DNA from: an uncultured SAR116 cluster alpha proteobacterium
GTDB lineage: Bacteria > Pseudomonadota > Alphaproteobacteria > Puniceispirillales > Puniceispirillaceae
NCBI GenBank assembly: GCA_902578815.1
Contig: CACHEI010000015.1
Coordinates: forward strand, 1-44,297
Reading direction: 5' to 3'
DNA: 44,297 nucleotides
Below the pieces are notes generated by a model. It was not told the origin of the DNA. It searched no databases and worked only from the letters and a program-made list of their open reading frames with translations. This document shows, one piece after another, positions 7,457 through 15,267 of this stretch. The position numbers and the translations under genes are program-made. Numbering within the stretch: the stretch's first letter is position 1; each line of letters starts with the position of its first letter.

Positions 7457-7950
7457 GGCGACACCCTAACCCAGAACAAATCGGTGCACATCAGTCTTTT
7501 TTGAGAGGTGCGCTAGTGCCCGTCATTTGGTGGGACGTGACGGCATCTGTCTGAAAAGTTTTTTGCCTAAAATTGGCTCGGTACCGCAGCTTTTTTCTGT
7601 AAAGTTTTGTGTGTAAATAAGCGTTAATTCTCGATAAAAATTGAATGATCAAACCTAAGCTCCTGGCCGTACGACATTATCAACGACGCAGCGACGCTTA
7701 TGTTACCAGGGTTCCTTTACCAATAACATATTATGGATCAGCCGCCATCAACCGCGTTTCAACTTGTGTCTGATGACTCTGGTACCGGCTGGTGCCATTG
7801 GCTTTTTGTATCTGTCGGCCTGTTGGCAGGTAGGTTAATAGGCAGCGTGCATCCCAGCCCTTATCGCCGCGTGTGCTTTATCTAGTGATGGTTGTTCACT
7901 GGCCCAAGCCGCGTTACGCTTAAATTTTTTGGACATCAGGGAATGGCAGG
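7457..7950. other. intergenic region between LysE-type exporter and nucleoside hydrolase
   Basis: About 490 bases between two divergent genes. It contains an imperfect stem (TGCCCGTCA at 7515-7523 with TGACGGCA at 7538-7545) and several T-runs, but no frame with family resemblance. A 43-codon plus frame beginning near 7646 has no ribosome binding site. It probably carries the promoters of both flanking genes. Confidence 0.4.
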
Positions 7951-8886
7951 ATGCAAAAACTGATAATTGACACGGACCCCGGCCAGGATGATGCAGTTGC
8001 CATACTGCTGGCACTTGCCAGCCAGGAATTTGATATACTCGGCATTACCACTGTTGCCGGCAATGTGCCTCTAGACCTGACCACGATTAACGCCCGCAAA
8101 ATCTGCGACCTTGCCGGCCGGCGTGATTGTCGGGTTTTTGCTGGCCAAGACAAGCCGCTAGCACGTCCGCTAGTTACTGCTGAGCATGTCCATGGAAGCA
8201 CTGGCCTTGATGGCACGGATATACCCCTACCACAAACCCCGGTGCAGGATATGCCTGCGGTAACTTTCCTGATTGACAGCATCCGTGAACATCCGGCTGA
8301 CGCTGTAACAATTGCTACACTTGGCCCCCTGACCAATCTCGGTCTTGCTCTTCAGCAGGCTCCCGATATTGCCGCGCGTATCGGGCAGGTGGTGATGATG
8401 GGAGGTGGCTTTTTCGAGGGAGGAAATATCACGGTTGCCGCTGAGTTCAATATTTTTGTCGATCCTGAAGCTGCCGACATTACCTTTCGGTCCGGCATCC
8501 CAATCGTGATGATGCCACTCGACGTAACCCACAAGGTGCTGACCCACAAGAGGCGGATCGAACGGTTTGCCGGCCTTGGTAACGAGACCGGGCGGCAGGT
8601 CGCTAATATGCTGTCCTTTTCAGAGCGGTTTGATGAAGACAAATACGGCACTGATGGTGGGCCGCTTCACGATCCTTGCACCATTGCCTGGCTATTGGCA
8701 CCAGACCTGTTTTCCGGGCGGCATTGCAATGTCGTTATTGAAACCACTTCGGAATTGACGCTTGGTATGACGGTGATCGACTGGTGGAAGGTAAGTGACA
8801 GGCTCCCTAACGCACATGTTATGCGTGATGTTGATGATGAGGGTTTCTTTGCTCTTCTAACTAGCCGGCTTGGAACGTTGCCCTGA
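7951..8886 (+). CDS. nucleoside hydrolase (IunH/Rih family)
   Basis: 311 residues, the usual family length. It hydrolyses the N-glycosidic bond of ribonucleosides, releasing base and ribose for salvage. The N-terminal calcium-binding signature DTDPGQDDAVAIL (residues 7-19) is intact, the substrate region VAAEFNIFVDPEAA matches the family NxxxDPEAA box, and GGPLHDPCTIAWLL near residue 240 carries the conserved His-Asp. Purine versus pyrimidine preference cannot be read reliably. An AGGGA lies nine bases before ATG 7951. No transport gene is adjacent. Cytoplasmic. Confidence 0.92.
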   Translation: MQKLIIDTDPGQDDAVAILLALASQEFDILGITTVAGNVPLDLTTINARKICDLAGRRDCRVFAGQDKPLARPLVTAEHVHGSTGLDGTDIPLPQTPVQDMPAVTFLIDSIREHPADAVTIATLGPLTNLGLALQQAPDIAARIGQVVMMGGGFFEGGNITVAAEFNIFVDPEAADITFRSGIPIVMMPLDVTHKVLTHKRRIERFAGLGNETGRQVANMLSFSERFDEDKYGTDGGPLHDPCTIAWLLAPDLFSGRHCNVVIETTSELTLGMTVIDWWKVSDRLPNAHVMRDVDDEGFFALLTSRLGTLP

Positions 8887-9155
8887 TCAATTTGGCATTA
8901 CCGATCGTTATGCGCCGGTAGCTTAATTTGTTACCTATTTTTTATACACATTTCACTAAATCTAACATTTTTTGTCTTTTGCGCGCGTATATTTGCACGT
9001 CTGTCTGAAGTTTATTGACGTTGATTTTGGTCAGTTGGCCTGTCTACGAGAGTTCAAAGTCACTCTGAAATTAAACCATTTCGAATGTTGTAAATTGCTA
9101 TGGCGACGTTCATAATTCGGTGTAATAGTATTAAAAATTTTTCAGGGGAGCCGCG

Positions 9156-10136
9156 ATGAGAACGTTTGGATATTTAATCACCGTTGGCCTTTTGGTAAGC
9201 GGTTGTTCCTCCTTGCCAGATTTTGGCAAATGGTTCGAAGGGAACACTGATGAGCAAGCAAAAACGCTTGTAGCTGAAGCCGCAAAAACAGCCGGACAAA
9301 ACAGCGAAAAACCAGAAAAAGCTGTACAAGAACTCGCCTATGAAAAGGCGACTAGCAGTCTTGCGGATCGTATGTCAAACGTGCTCACCAGCGATAATTC
9401 GAATACGCGTATTTCTATCACAGGTCAGGACACCGAAAACACAAGTGTGCGCCTGATGAATTTGACGATGCTTGGTGAGATGGCTGGCAGTGGTGTCAAC
9501 TTTGTCCAGTCCTCGATTTTATACAAGCCAGATAGGTCTACGCTGAATGTTGGCATTGGCCGCCGAATTCTGAGTGCGGATGAAAAGACATTGTACGGCC
9601 TAAACGCCTTTCTGGATTATGCACCAAACTATAGCCACCAGCGGGCCAGCCTTGGTTTGGAGCTTAGAAGTGCCGCTTTCGAATTGAACGCCAATCAATA
9701 TGTTCGGATTAGTGACTGGGAAAAGGGAGAGAACAGTAAAAATGAGCGTGTCATGGACGGTCAAGAAATCGAACTTGGTATGCAAATCCCATATGTCCCT
9801 GCTGCGAAGTTATATGCTCAGTCTTGGAAATGGAGTGGTGTCTCAACCACTAAAGGCAAGACCTACAGTCTTGAGCTTAATGAGATGGTTGGTCCTGGGA
9901 TCAGGCTCGAAGCCGGCGTCAAAGACTACGATGGCATGACAAAGGATGAGAATTTTGTGAATATTTCCTACAATATCAATCTAGGAAATGCGGGAACGGC
10001 GGCATCATCAGCCTCGATATTTTCGGCACGGATGTTCGAGAAGACCTCGATGCGTTCCAAACTTTTGGAAGAAGTGCGGAGGAGCAATGAAATTGTCTAT
10101 GAGACAGAATTTAGTACAACAGCAGGGGGAGTTTAA
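9156..10136 (+). CDS. lipoprotein with inverse-autotransporter (intimin/invasin type) beta-barrel, no passenger
   Basis: 326 residues. A lipoprotein signal peptide (MRTFGYLITVGLLVSGC, lipobox VSGC with Cys17, then Ser-Ser, favouring the outer membrane) is followed by an alanine/lysine-rich helical stretch (31-75) and a beta-rich region (about 82-278) resembling the inverse autotransporter barrel family: LNVGIGRRIL...TLYGLNAFLDYAPNYSHQRASLGLELRS, FELNANQYVRISDWEKG, then DGQEIELGMQIPYVPAAKLYAQ. The end, VRRSNEIVYETE (307-318), resembles the RNNxIVLEY motif that closes such barrels. Known members continue into large Ig-like passengers; this one stops about eight residues later. AGGGGAG precedes the ATG. 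AT-rich, followed after one base by a secreted-protein gene. Confidence 0.72.
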   Translation: MRTFGYLITVGLLVSGCSSLPDFGKWFEGNTDEQAKTLVAEAAKTAGQNSEKPEKAVQELAYEKATSSLADRMSNVLTSDNSNTRISITGQDTENTSVRLMNLTMLGEMAGSGVNFVQSSILYKPDRSTLNVGIGRRILSADEKTLYGLNAFLDYAPNYSHQRASLGLELRSAAFELNANQYVRISDWEKGENSKNERVMDGQEIELGMQIPYVPAAKLYAQSWKWSGVSTTKGKTYSLELNEMVGPGIRLEAGVKDYDGMTKDENFVNISYNINLGNAGTAASSASIFSARMFEKTSMRSKLLEEVRRSNEIVYETEFSTTAGGV

Positions 10137-10137
10137 G

Positions 10138-10959
10138 ATGAAATATTCAGGCTATTTTCTCCTGCTTTTGATGATTTTCTCGAGTGATTATGCTGCTGCT
10201 GGGGTTTTGAATGGCACAGCGGATAATGGTACAGCCTGCAGTTCTTCATCGCCAATGATGGCGGCAGATGGAAGCTGCAGAGCAACGCCTAGCAAATATG
10301 TTGTTACGATATATGAGATGGGTGTGTGCACAGAAGACCCATTTAACGGTCACACAAACGTTACAATGGATAAAGCTTCTTGCTCGGTAGTTTTTCAGAA
10401 TTCGACGGGCTTCACAAATGATTATGCAGCCTCGATTGGAACAGCAGTCGCAATGACTGGCACAAGTTCGCGACCAGCAAATGGGACATATAAATATCCG
10501 TATATGATCATGAAAAATGAGTTCACTGTCAATGGCTCCTTTACATCAAATGGCACCACTTACTACAGCACTGGCTCTGGGAGTGCTGCATCCTCAGGAA
10601 CTGCTGCTGAGTATACTGATACTCTTCAAAACTTCGGAGGTCCGAAATGTTTCTCTGGCTATCCAGACGCGCCTATCGCTGGTGTAGGCACGATTAGTGC
10701 CTACCTTGTTAATGCATCATTAGTCCGTGCGGACGAGGATGATGTTTCGTCTGGCAACTGCACTGGGATTGATCGCATGGTTGGAATGATGAATCTAGAC
10801 ACTCCTTTCACAATCTCAGAAAATACAGTTGAATTTAGCTACAGCTTTATCCTTACTGACTTTGGAATACAATTTTTTGATGAAAGTGGAAGTGACAGTG
10901 TACCTGATGGTTTTGGCAGTGGACCGTTCTCTGGAAAGTTCACTATTGTCGATCGTTGA
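10138..10959 (+). CDS. secreted cysteine-containing protein of unknown family
   Basis: 273 residues from ATG 10138. The frame is open further upstream, but that part overlaps the barrel gene and has no ribosome site, whereas GGGGGAG lies six bases before this ATG. A clear Sec signal peptide (MKYSGYFLLLLMIFSSDYAAA) is followed by a Ser/Thr/Gly/Asn-rich mature part with six cysteines (ACSSS, GSCRA, GVCTED, ASCSV, KCFSG, GNCTG), enough for three disulfides. Predicted beta-rich and extracytoplasmic; no transmembrane helix after the signal. I do not recognise a domain. It starts one base after the barrel gene stop, so both are almost certainly co-transcribed and may act together at the cell surface. 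AT-rich like its partner. Confidence 0.75.
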   Translation: MKYSGYFLLLLMIFSSDYAAAGVLNGTADNGTACSSSSPMMAADGSCRATPSKYVVTIYEMGVCTEDPFNGHTNVTMDKASCSVVFQNSTGFTNDYAASIGTAVAMTGTSSRPANGTYKYPYMIMKNEFTVNGSFTSNGTTYYSTGSGSAASSGTAAEYTDTLQNFGGPKCFSGYPDAPIAGVGTISAYLVNASLVRADEDDVSSGNCTGIDRMVGMMNLDTPFTISENTVEFSYSFILTDFGIQFFDESGSDSVPDGFGSGPFSGKFTIVDR

Positions 10960-10993
10960 TTTCATTTGATGAACTCGAAATACTCAATGGAGT

Positions 10994-10999
10994 AGGAGG
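10994..10999 (+). promoter_or_regulatory. orphan consensus Shine-Dalgarno (AGGAGG)
   Basis: A perfect AGGAGG lies 35 bases after the secreted-protein gene. It is followed by TTG (11004) opening a 19-codon frame and ATG (11011) opening a 54-codon frame antisense to the next gene. Neither product is recognisable. This may be the remnant of a third cistron cut off at the island edge. Confidence 0.35.
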
Positions 11000-11024
11000 T
11001 TAATTGGACAATGAAATCGTTGTG

Positions 11025-11336
11025 TTATTTCAACATGCCAAAAACCAGCGAGTATGCGAGTGAAGAAATCACGGTAACACCAATGAAAACCTCGAGAAAC
11101 TTCTCGATTAGCCGGATTTGCGAGCGGTACAATGCCAGGGCCGGTCCTTTAAGGAATTTTCGGCTGATCACATAGACTATCAGTGCGGCTAGTGATGCCG
11201 TGAATTCGGCGGTTTCAAGCTCCGGATGATCCGGGTAGACATAACGATGCACCAGAAGCATTCCAAAAATCAGAAATGGATACGTGAGTTGTGCGGCGCG
11301 GCTTTGAAATCCAAAGGAAGACAGGCTGTTACGCAT
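11025..11336 (-). CDS. small membrane protein of unknown function
   Basis: 103 residues from ATG 11336, which is preceded by GAGG nine bases upstream on the minus strand. The frame is open further (to 11519), but the extra N-terminus is low-complexity and lacks a ribosome site. Three hydrophobic segments are visible: about 17-32 (QLTYPFLIFGMLLVH), 48-60 (ASLAALIVYVISR) and 82-100 (FLEVFIGVTVISSLAYSLVF). No family recognised. It is divergent from the ABC-2 exporter genes to its right and convergent with the island genes to its left. Confidence 0.6.
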   Translation of the reverse strand: MRNSLSSFGFQSRAAQLTYPFLIFGMLLVHRYVYPDHPELETAEFTASLAALIVYVISRKFLKGPALALYRSQIRLIEKFLEVFIGVTVISSLAYSLVFGMLK

Positions 11337-11596
11337 GGTGAATATCCTCGACACATTTGGGGTGATACTGAGACCAACCCAAGCTAACGCCATACTGCGA
11401 AAAAATAAAAGCATTGGATACGTAAAATGCGCGATGCAATTCCGGCGCGGGGCGGCCTCACTACAATTTGAATGATTTTTGGTCGGCATCCGTCGATTGA
11501 AACCATCGGCATTTAACACTATTTAAAAAAAGCCTGTGAGTGCATAGAATTTTATCCCTTGCCCCTCACCAGTCCCGCTCAGCCACAGGAATTTTC

Positions 11597-12517
11597 ATGC
11601 CCCCCATAGTTTCCATCTGCGACCTTCGCAAATCCTATGCTGACGGTAGTGAGGCGCTGAAAGGCGTATCACTCGACATTGAGCAGGGTGAGATTATCGC
11701 CCTTCTCGGCCCAAATGGCGCTGGCAAGACGACCCTGATCTCGACGGTCTGCGGCATCACCTACGCTAGCAGCGGCAGCGTGTCGGTAGCCGGATTTGAC
11801 ATTACTACAGATTACCGCAAAACACGCGCCATGATCGGCCTAGTACCACAGGAGATAACACTTGAGTCCTTCCAGAAGGTAGAGGACTCACTACATTTCT
11901 CGCGCGGGCTGTTCAACAAGCCGCATGATGAAGCTTTTGTCGAATCGCTGCTGAAAAAATTATCCCTGTGGGATAAGCGTGATGCCCGCAACATGACGCT
12001 TTCTGGGGGAATGCGCCGCCGGGTGATGATTGGCAAGGCACTCAGCCACCAGCCACGGATACTTTTTCTGGACGAACCGACTGCCGGTGTTGACGTCGAA
12101 TTGCGCAAGGATATGTGGGACATTGTTCGCGAGTTGAAGGAGGACGGTGTAACCATCATTCTGACAACACACTACATTGAAGAAGCTGAGGCGATTGCTG
12201 ACAGAGTTGGGGTTATCAATGGCGGTGAACTTCTGCTGGTCGAAGAAAAAAACATGCTGATGCAACGCATGGGGGCCAAAGCCATGCGCATTGACCTCCA
12301 GCGGCCAATAAGTGAAATCCCGCTGACGCTTGCCAGCTATGATTTGCGCCTCTCCGCCGACGGAGACGCGCTGTTCTATAACTATGACACGCGCGGTGAG
12401 CGCACAGGTATTACCCGACTTTTGACAGACATTAGTGGTGCTGGGCTCGTCCTCCGCGACTTACAGACATCGCAAAGCTCTCTCGAGGACATTTTTGTCG
12501 ATCTGGTGGGAGGATAG
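11597..12517 (+). CDS. ABC-2 type exporter, ATP-binding subunit (YadG-like)
   Basis: 306 residues from ATG 11597, chosen because CAGGA lies eight bases upstream; an upstream GTG (11540) would add a non-conserved extension. Walker A is GPNGAGKTT, the signature is [15 protein letters not shown], Walker B is [12 protein letters not shown], and the switch is [18 protein letters not shown]. The domain set and C-terminal regulatory tail match the YadG / daunorubicin-resistance type of exporter ATPase. The permease follows four bases after the stop. Substrate unknown; the adjoining nucleotide-sugar epimerase hints at an envelope or glycolipid role. Confidence 0.9.
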   Translation: MPPIVSICDLRKSYADGSEALKGVSLDIEQGEIIALLGPNGAGKTTLISTVCGITYASSGSVSVAGFDITTDYRKTRAMIGLVPQEITLESFQKVEDSLHFSRGLFNKPHDEAFVESLLKKLSLWDKRDARNMTLSGGMRRRVMIGKALSHQPRILFLDEPTAGVDVELRKDMWDIVRELKEDGVTIILTTHYIEEAEAIADRVGVINGGELLLVEEKNMLMQRMGAKAMRIDLQRPISEIPLTLASYDLRLSADGDALFYNYDTRGERTGITRLLTDISGAGLVLRDLQTSQSSLEDIFVDLVGG

Positions 12518-12521
12518 GCCG

Positions 12522-13283
12522 ATGAATTTATATGCAATTAGGGCAATATACATGTTCGAGATGGCGCGCACCTTTCGCACTATCGGCCAGAGTATCGTCT
12601 CACCAGTTATTTCTACTTGCCTATATTTTGTTGTGTTTGGCACGGCCATTGGCTCGCGCATTCAGCAGGTTGATGAGGTTCCCTACGGCACCTTCATCGT
12701 GCCTGGCCTGATCATGCTCTCGGTGCTGATGCAGAGTATGACAAATGCATCGTTCGGCATCTATTTTCCGAAATTCATTGGAACGATCTATGAGCTGCTG
12801 TCGGCGCCAGTTTCTGCACTGGAGGTGGTCATTGCCTTCGTTGGCGCGGCGGCAACAAAGGCGCTGCTGATTGGCCTTATCATTTTGGTAACGGCGCATC
12901 TCTTTGTACATATTGAAATCTTACATCCTTTCTGGATGCTGTCATTTCTGGTGCTGACCTGTGTGTCCTTCGCGCTTTTTGGATTCATCATAGGCATCTG
13001 GGCAAAAAACTTCGAACAGCTCAACCTCATTCCAATGCTGATCATCACGCCACTTGTCTTTCTTGGAGGCAGTTTTTACTCAATCAGTATGCTGCCGCCC
13101 ATCTGGCAAAAAATCACTCTATTCAATCCAGTGGTTTATCTGATTTCGGGATTTAGGTGGTCATTCTTTGGGACTGCTGACGTTGCGGTTGCTATAAGTC
13201 TGGCGGCCATTGCCAGTTTTATGCTTTTCTGCATGGGAATTGTCTGGTGGATTTTTAAAACGGGCTATCGCCTGAAATCATAG
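12522..13283 (+). CDS. ABC-2 type exporter, permease subunit (YadH-like)
   Basis: 253 residues and about six membrane helices. Start ATG 12522 has GGGAGG nine bases upstream, in the last codons of the ATPase gene; an in-frame longer start lies wholly inside the ATPase gene and is rejected. Family marks: [24 protein letters not shown], ...[14 protein letters not shown] and [33 protein letters not shown], the classic ABC-2 membrane motif. It pairs with the preceding ATPase. The next gene (epimerase) begins 12 bases later, so the three are likely one operon. Confidence 0.9.
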   Translation: MNLYAIRAIYMFEMARTFRTIGQSIVSPVISTCLYFVVFGTAIGSRIQQVDEVPYGTFIVPGLIMLSVLMQSMTNASFGIYFPKFIGTIYELLSAPVSALEVVIAFVGAAATKALLIGLIILVTAHLFVHIEILHPFWMLSFLVLTCVSFALFGFIIGIWAKNFEQLNLIPMLIITPLVFLGGSFYSISMLPPIWQKITLFNPVVYLISGFRWSFFGTADVAVAISLAAIASFMLFCMGIVWWIFKTGYRLKS

Positions 13284-13295
13284 GAATCTCTAACC

Positions 13296-14312
13296 ATGAA
13301 GGTGTTGCTAACAGGAGTGGCCGGGTTTATCGGAATGCATTGTGCGCTCCGTTTGCTGGATCGTGGTTATCAGGTCATCGGAATTGACAACCTGAATGAC
13401 TATTATGATGTTGCGCTAAAAGAGGCGCGACTCGCCCGGCTTACATCAAATGCCGCCTTCAGCTTCATTCGCGCCGCCATTGAGGACAGACCGACGATGG
13501 ACAGTGTTTTTGCTGACATGCGTCCTGATCGGGTGATCAATCTGGCAGCACAGGCTGGTGTCCGCTATTCGCTGGAAAATCCCCACGCTTACGTCGAGGC
13601 TAATCTGGTTGGCTTTATAAATATTCTTGAAGGTTGCCGCCATCACGGTATTTCACATCTAGTCTACGCCAGCTCATCATCGGTCTATGGCGGCAATGCG
13701 ACGATGCCCTTTGGTGAGTCGCACAATGTAGATCATCCAATCAGCCTCTATGCCGCGACGAAGAAATCGAATGAGTTGATGGCACATACCTACAGCCATC
13801 TGTTTGCATTGCCAGTAACCGGCCTGCGCTTTTTCACCGTCTATGGACCTTGGGGCAGGCCAGACATGGCGCTATTTAAATTTGCCGACTCAATGCGTGC
13901 TGGCCAGCCGATAGATGTTTATAATCATGGCCGTATGATACGTGATTTCACCTATATTGATGATGTTGTGGAGGCAGTGATTCGTGTTCTTGATAAGCCG
14001 GCAACGGCTAATCCTGATTATGATCCGCTGCATCCCGATGCGGCGACGGCTTCGGCTCCTTTCCGACTGTTCAACATCGGCAATGGCCAGCCGACGCCGC
14101 TGATGGATTACATCGGCGCGCTGGAACGCGCGCTTGGCAGTAGCGCCAGCATTAAAATGATGGAGATCCAGCCGGGCGATGTGCCAGCTACCAGCGCTGA
14201 CACCTCTGCTCTGCATGATTGGATAGGCTTTGCCCCCAACACCAAGGTCGAGGATGGGGTAGCTAGATTTGCCGAATGGTATTTGGATTACTATGGCTGC
14301 AAATTTGCCTGA
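13296..14312 (+). CDS. UDP-glucuronate 4-epimerase-like NAD-dependent epimerase
   Basis: 338 residues, extended SDR fold. Rossmann motif TGVAGFIGMH (6-15), cofactor-binding GIDNLNDYYD, catalytic YAATKKSNE with preceding SSSVYG, and substrate segment RFFTVYGPWGRPDMALFKF, which together are typical of the CapI/LpsL group that converts UDP-glucuronate to UDP-galacturonate for lipopolysaccharide or capsule. UDP-glucose 4-epimerase is possible but less likely, given the IDNLNDYYD and GRPDMA signatures. It probably shares an operon with the preceding ABC-2 exporter. Confidence 0.88.
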   Translation: MKVLLTGVAGFIGMHCALRLLDRGYQVIGIDNLNDYYDVALKEARLARLTSNAAFSFIRAAIEDRPTMDSVFADMRPDRVINLAAQAGVRYSLENPHAYVEANLVGFINILEGCRHHGISHLVYASSSSVYGGNATMPFGESHNVDHPISLYAATKKSNELMAHTYSHLFALPVTGLRFFTVYGPWGRPDMALFKFADSMRAGQPIDVYNHGRMIRDFTYIDDVVEAVIRVLDKPATANPDYDPLHPDAATASAPFRLFNIGNGQPTPLMDYIGALERALGSSASIKMMEIQPGDVPATSADTSALHDWIGFAPNTKVEDGVARFAEWYLDYYGCKFA

Positions 14313-14377
14313 CCAGTAGTCGGACATGTTTGCGGCGTCGACGTTTACTTAATCCTGCAGATAAGTCAGGCTCAACC

Positions 14378-15145
14378 ATGCCAGCACCATTGAACAGACT
14401 TAAAAAGGCGCTAGAAGAGGGGCAGCAGACTATTGGCTGCTGGCTTGTACTGGGCGACTCCTATGCTGCTGAAATAGCCGCGCGTGCTGGCTTTGATTGG
14501 TGCGTGATTGACAATGAGCATGCGCCGAATGATCTCCGTTCGACCCTTTTTCAGTTGCAGGCGCTCGGTCAAACGCCAACAAGCGCTGTTGTCCGTCCGC
14601 CGATTGGCAAGACTCATCTTTTGAAACAGTTTTTGGATATCGGCTGTCAGAGCTTCGTCGTGCCGATGGTTGAGAACGCGGCCCAGGCAATTGAGTTGGT
14701 GCGCGCGACACGCTATCCGCCCGCGGGTGTGCGCGGAGTTGGCGCGTCGACAGCACGCGCCTCCGGCTTCAATACCCATGTCGACTATCTTCAAACCGCC
14801 AATGACCAGATCTGCCTCTTTGTCCAGGTTGAAAGTCGGGCAGGGCTAGCCGCTCTTCCGGACATTCTAGCGGTCGAGGGGGTTGATGGTGTTTTCATCG
14901 GCCCTTCTGACCTCAGCGCCGATCTTGGCCACCTCGGCAACCCAAACGCGCCGGAGGTGGTAGTAGCCATTGAGGGTGCGCTTGATGCCATTGCCGCTTC
15001 TAGCAAGGCGTCTGGGATCTTCGCCGTCGACCAAGCAGATGCTGAACGCTATCTGGCCCGAGGCGTCAGCTTTGTCGCCGTTGCGTCTGACATAAACAGT
15101 ATGGCAACTGCCCTGCGCCAGACGGTCAATCGGTTTCGGCAATAG
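14378..15145 (+). CDS. HpcH/HpaI family class II aldolase
   Basis: 255 residues from ATG 14378. TIM-barrel metal-dependent aldolase of the 4-hydroxy-2-oxoheptanedioate / 2-keto-3-deoxysugar-acid group, which cleaves 2-keto-4-hydroxy acids to pyruvate and an aldehyde. Seen: WCVIDNEHAPND (catalytic-His region), VPMVENAAQA, VQVESRAGL (metal Glu) and GVFIGPSDLSADLGHLG (metal Asp and phosphate loop). The exact substrate is unknown. It sits 65 bases after the epimerase in the same direction. Only a weak ribosome site (TCAGG) precedes the start. The frame extends further upstream, but that part overlaps the epimerase end. Confidence 0.88.
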   Translation: MPAPLNRLKKALEEGQQTIGCWLVLGDSYAAEIAARAGFDWCVIDNEHAPNDLRSTLFQLQALGQTPTSAVVRPPIGKTHLLKQFLDIGCQSFVVPMVENAAQAIELVRATRYPPAGVRGVGASTARASGFNTHVDYLQTANDQICLFVQVESRAGLAALPDILAVEGVDGVFIGPSDLSADLGHLGNPNAPEVVVAIEGALDAIAASSKASGIFAVDQADAERYLARGVSFVAVASDINSMATALRQTVNRFRQ

Positions 15146-15203
15146 GTGGCGATAAAGCTAGCCTAACATGGCTCACGCTTGCTATCTGCGTCGTGCTGTC
15201 ACC

Positions 15204-15232
15204 TTGTATGTTCTTGGTCTGTTTCTTACATC
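15204..15232 (+). promoter_or_regulatory. possible promoter of the photolyase gene
   Basis: TTGTAT (15204-15209), a 17-base spacer and TACATC (15227-15232) form a modest sigma-70-like promoter, placing the transcription start about 30 bases before the GTG start codon. Confidence 0.3.
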
Positions 15233-15267
15233 TAACTTAGTTGAGATAACGTGTTTGAGGCGTTCGG

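Noticed and set aside
7646..7774. 43-codon plus-strand frame between the LysE-type and nucleoside hydrolase genes
   Set aside because: No ribosome site, no similarity I recognise.
11337..11519. Longer N-terminus for the small membrane protein
   Set aside because: Low-complexity Cys/Arg/Asn-rich residues, and a good GAGG lies before the internal ATG 11336.
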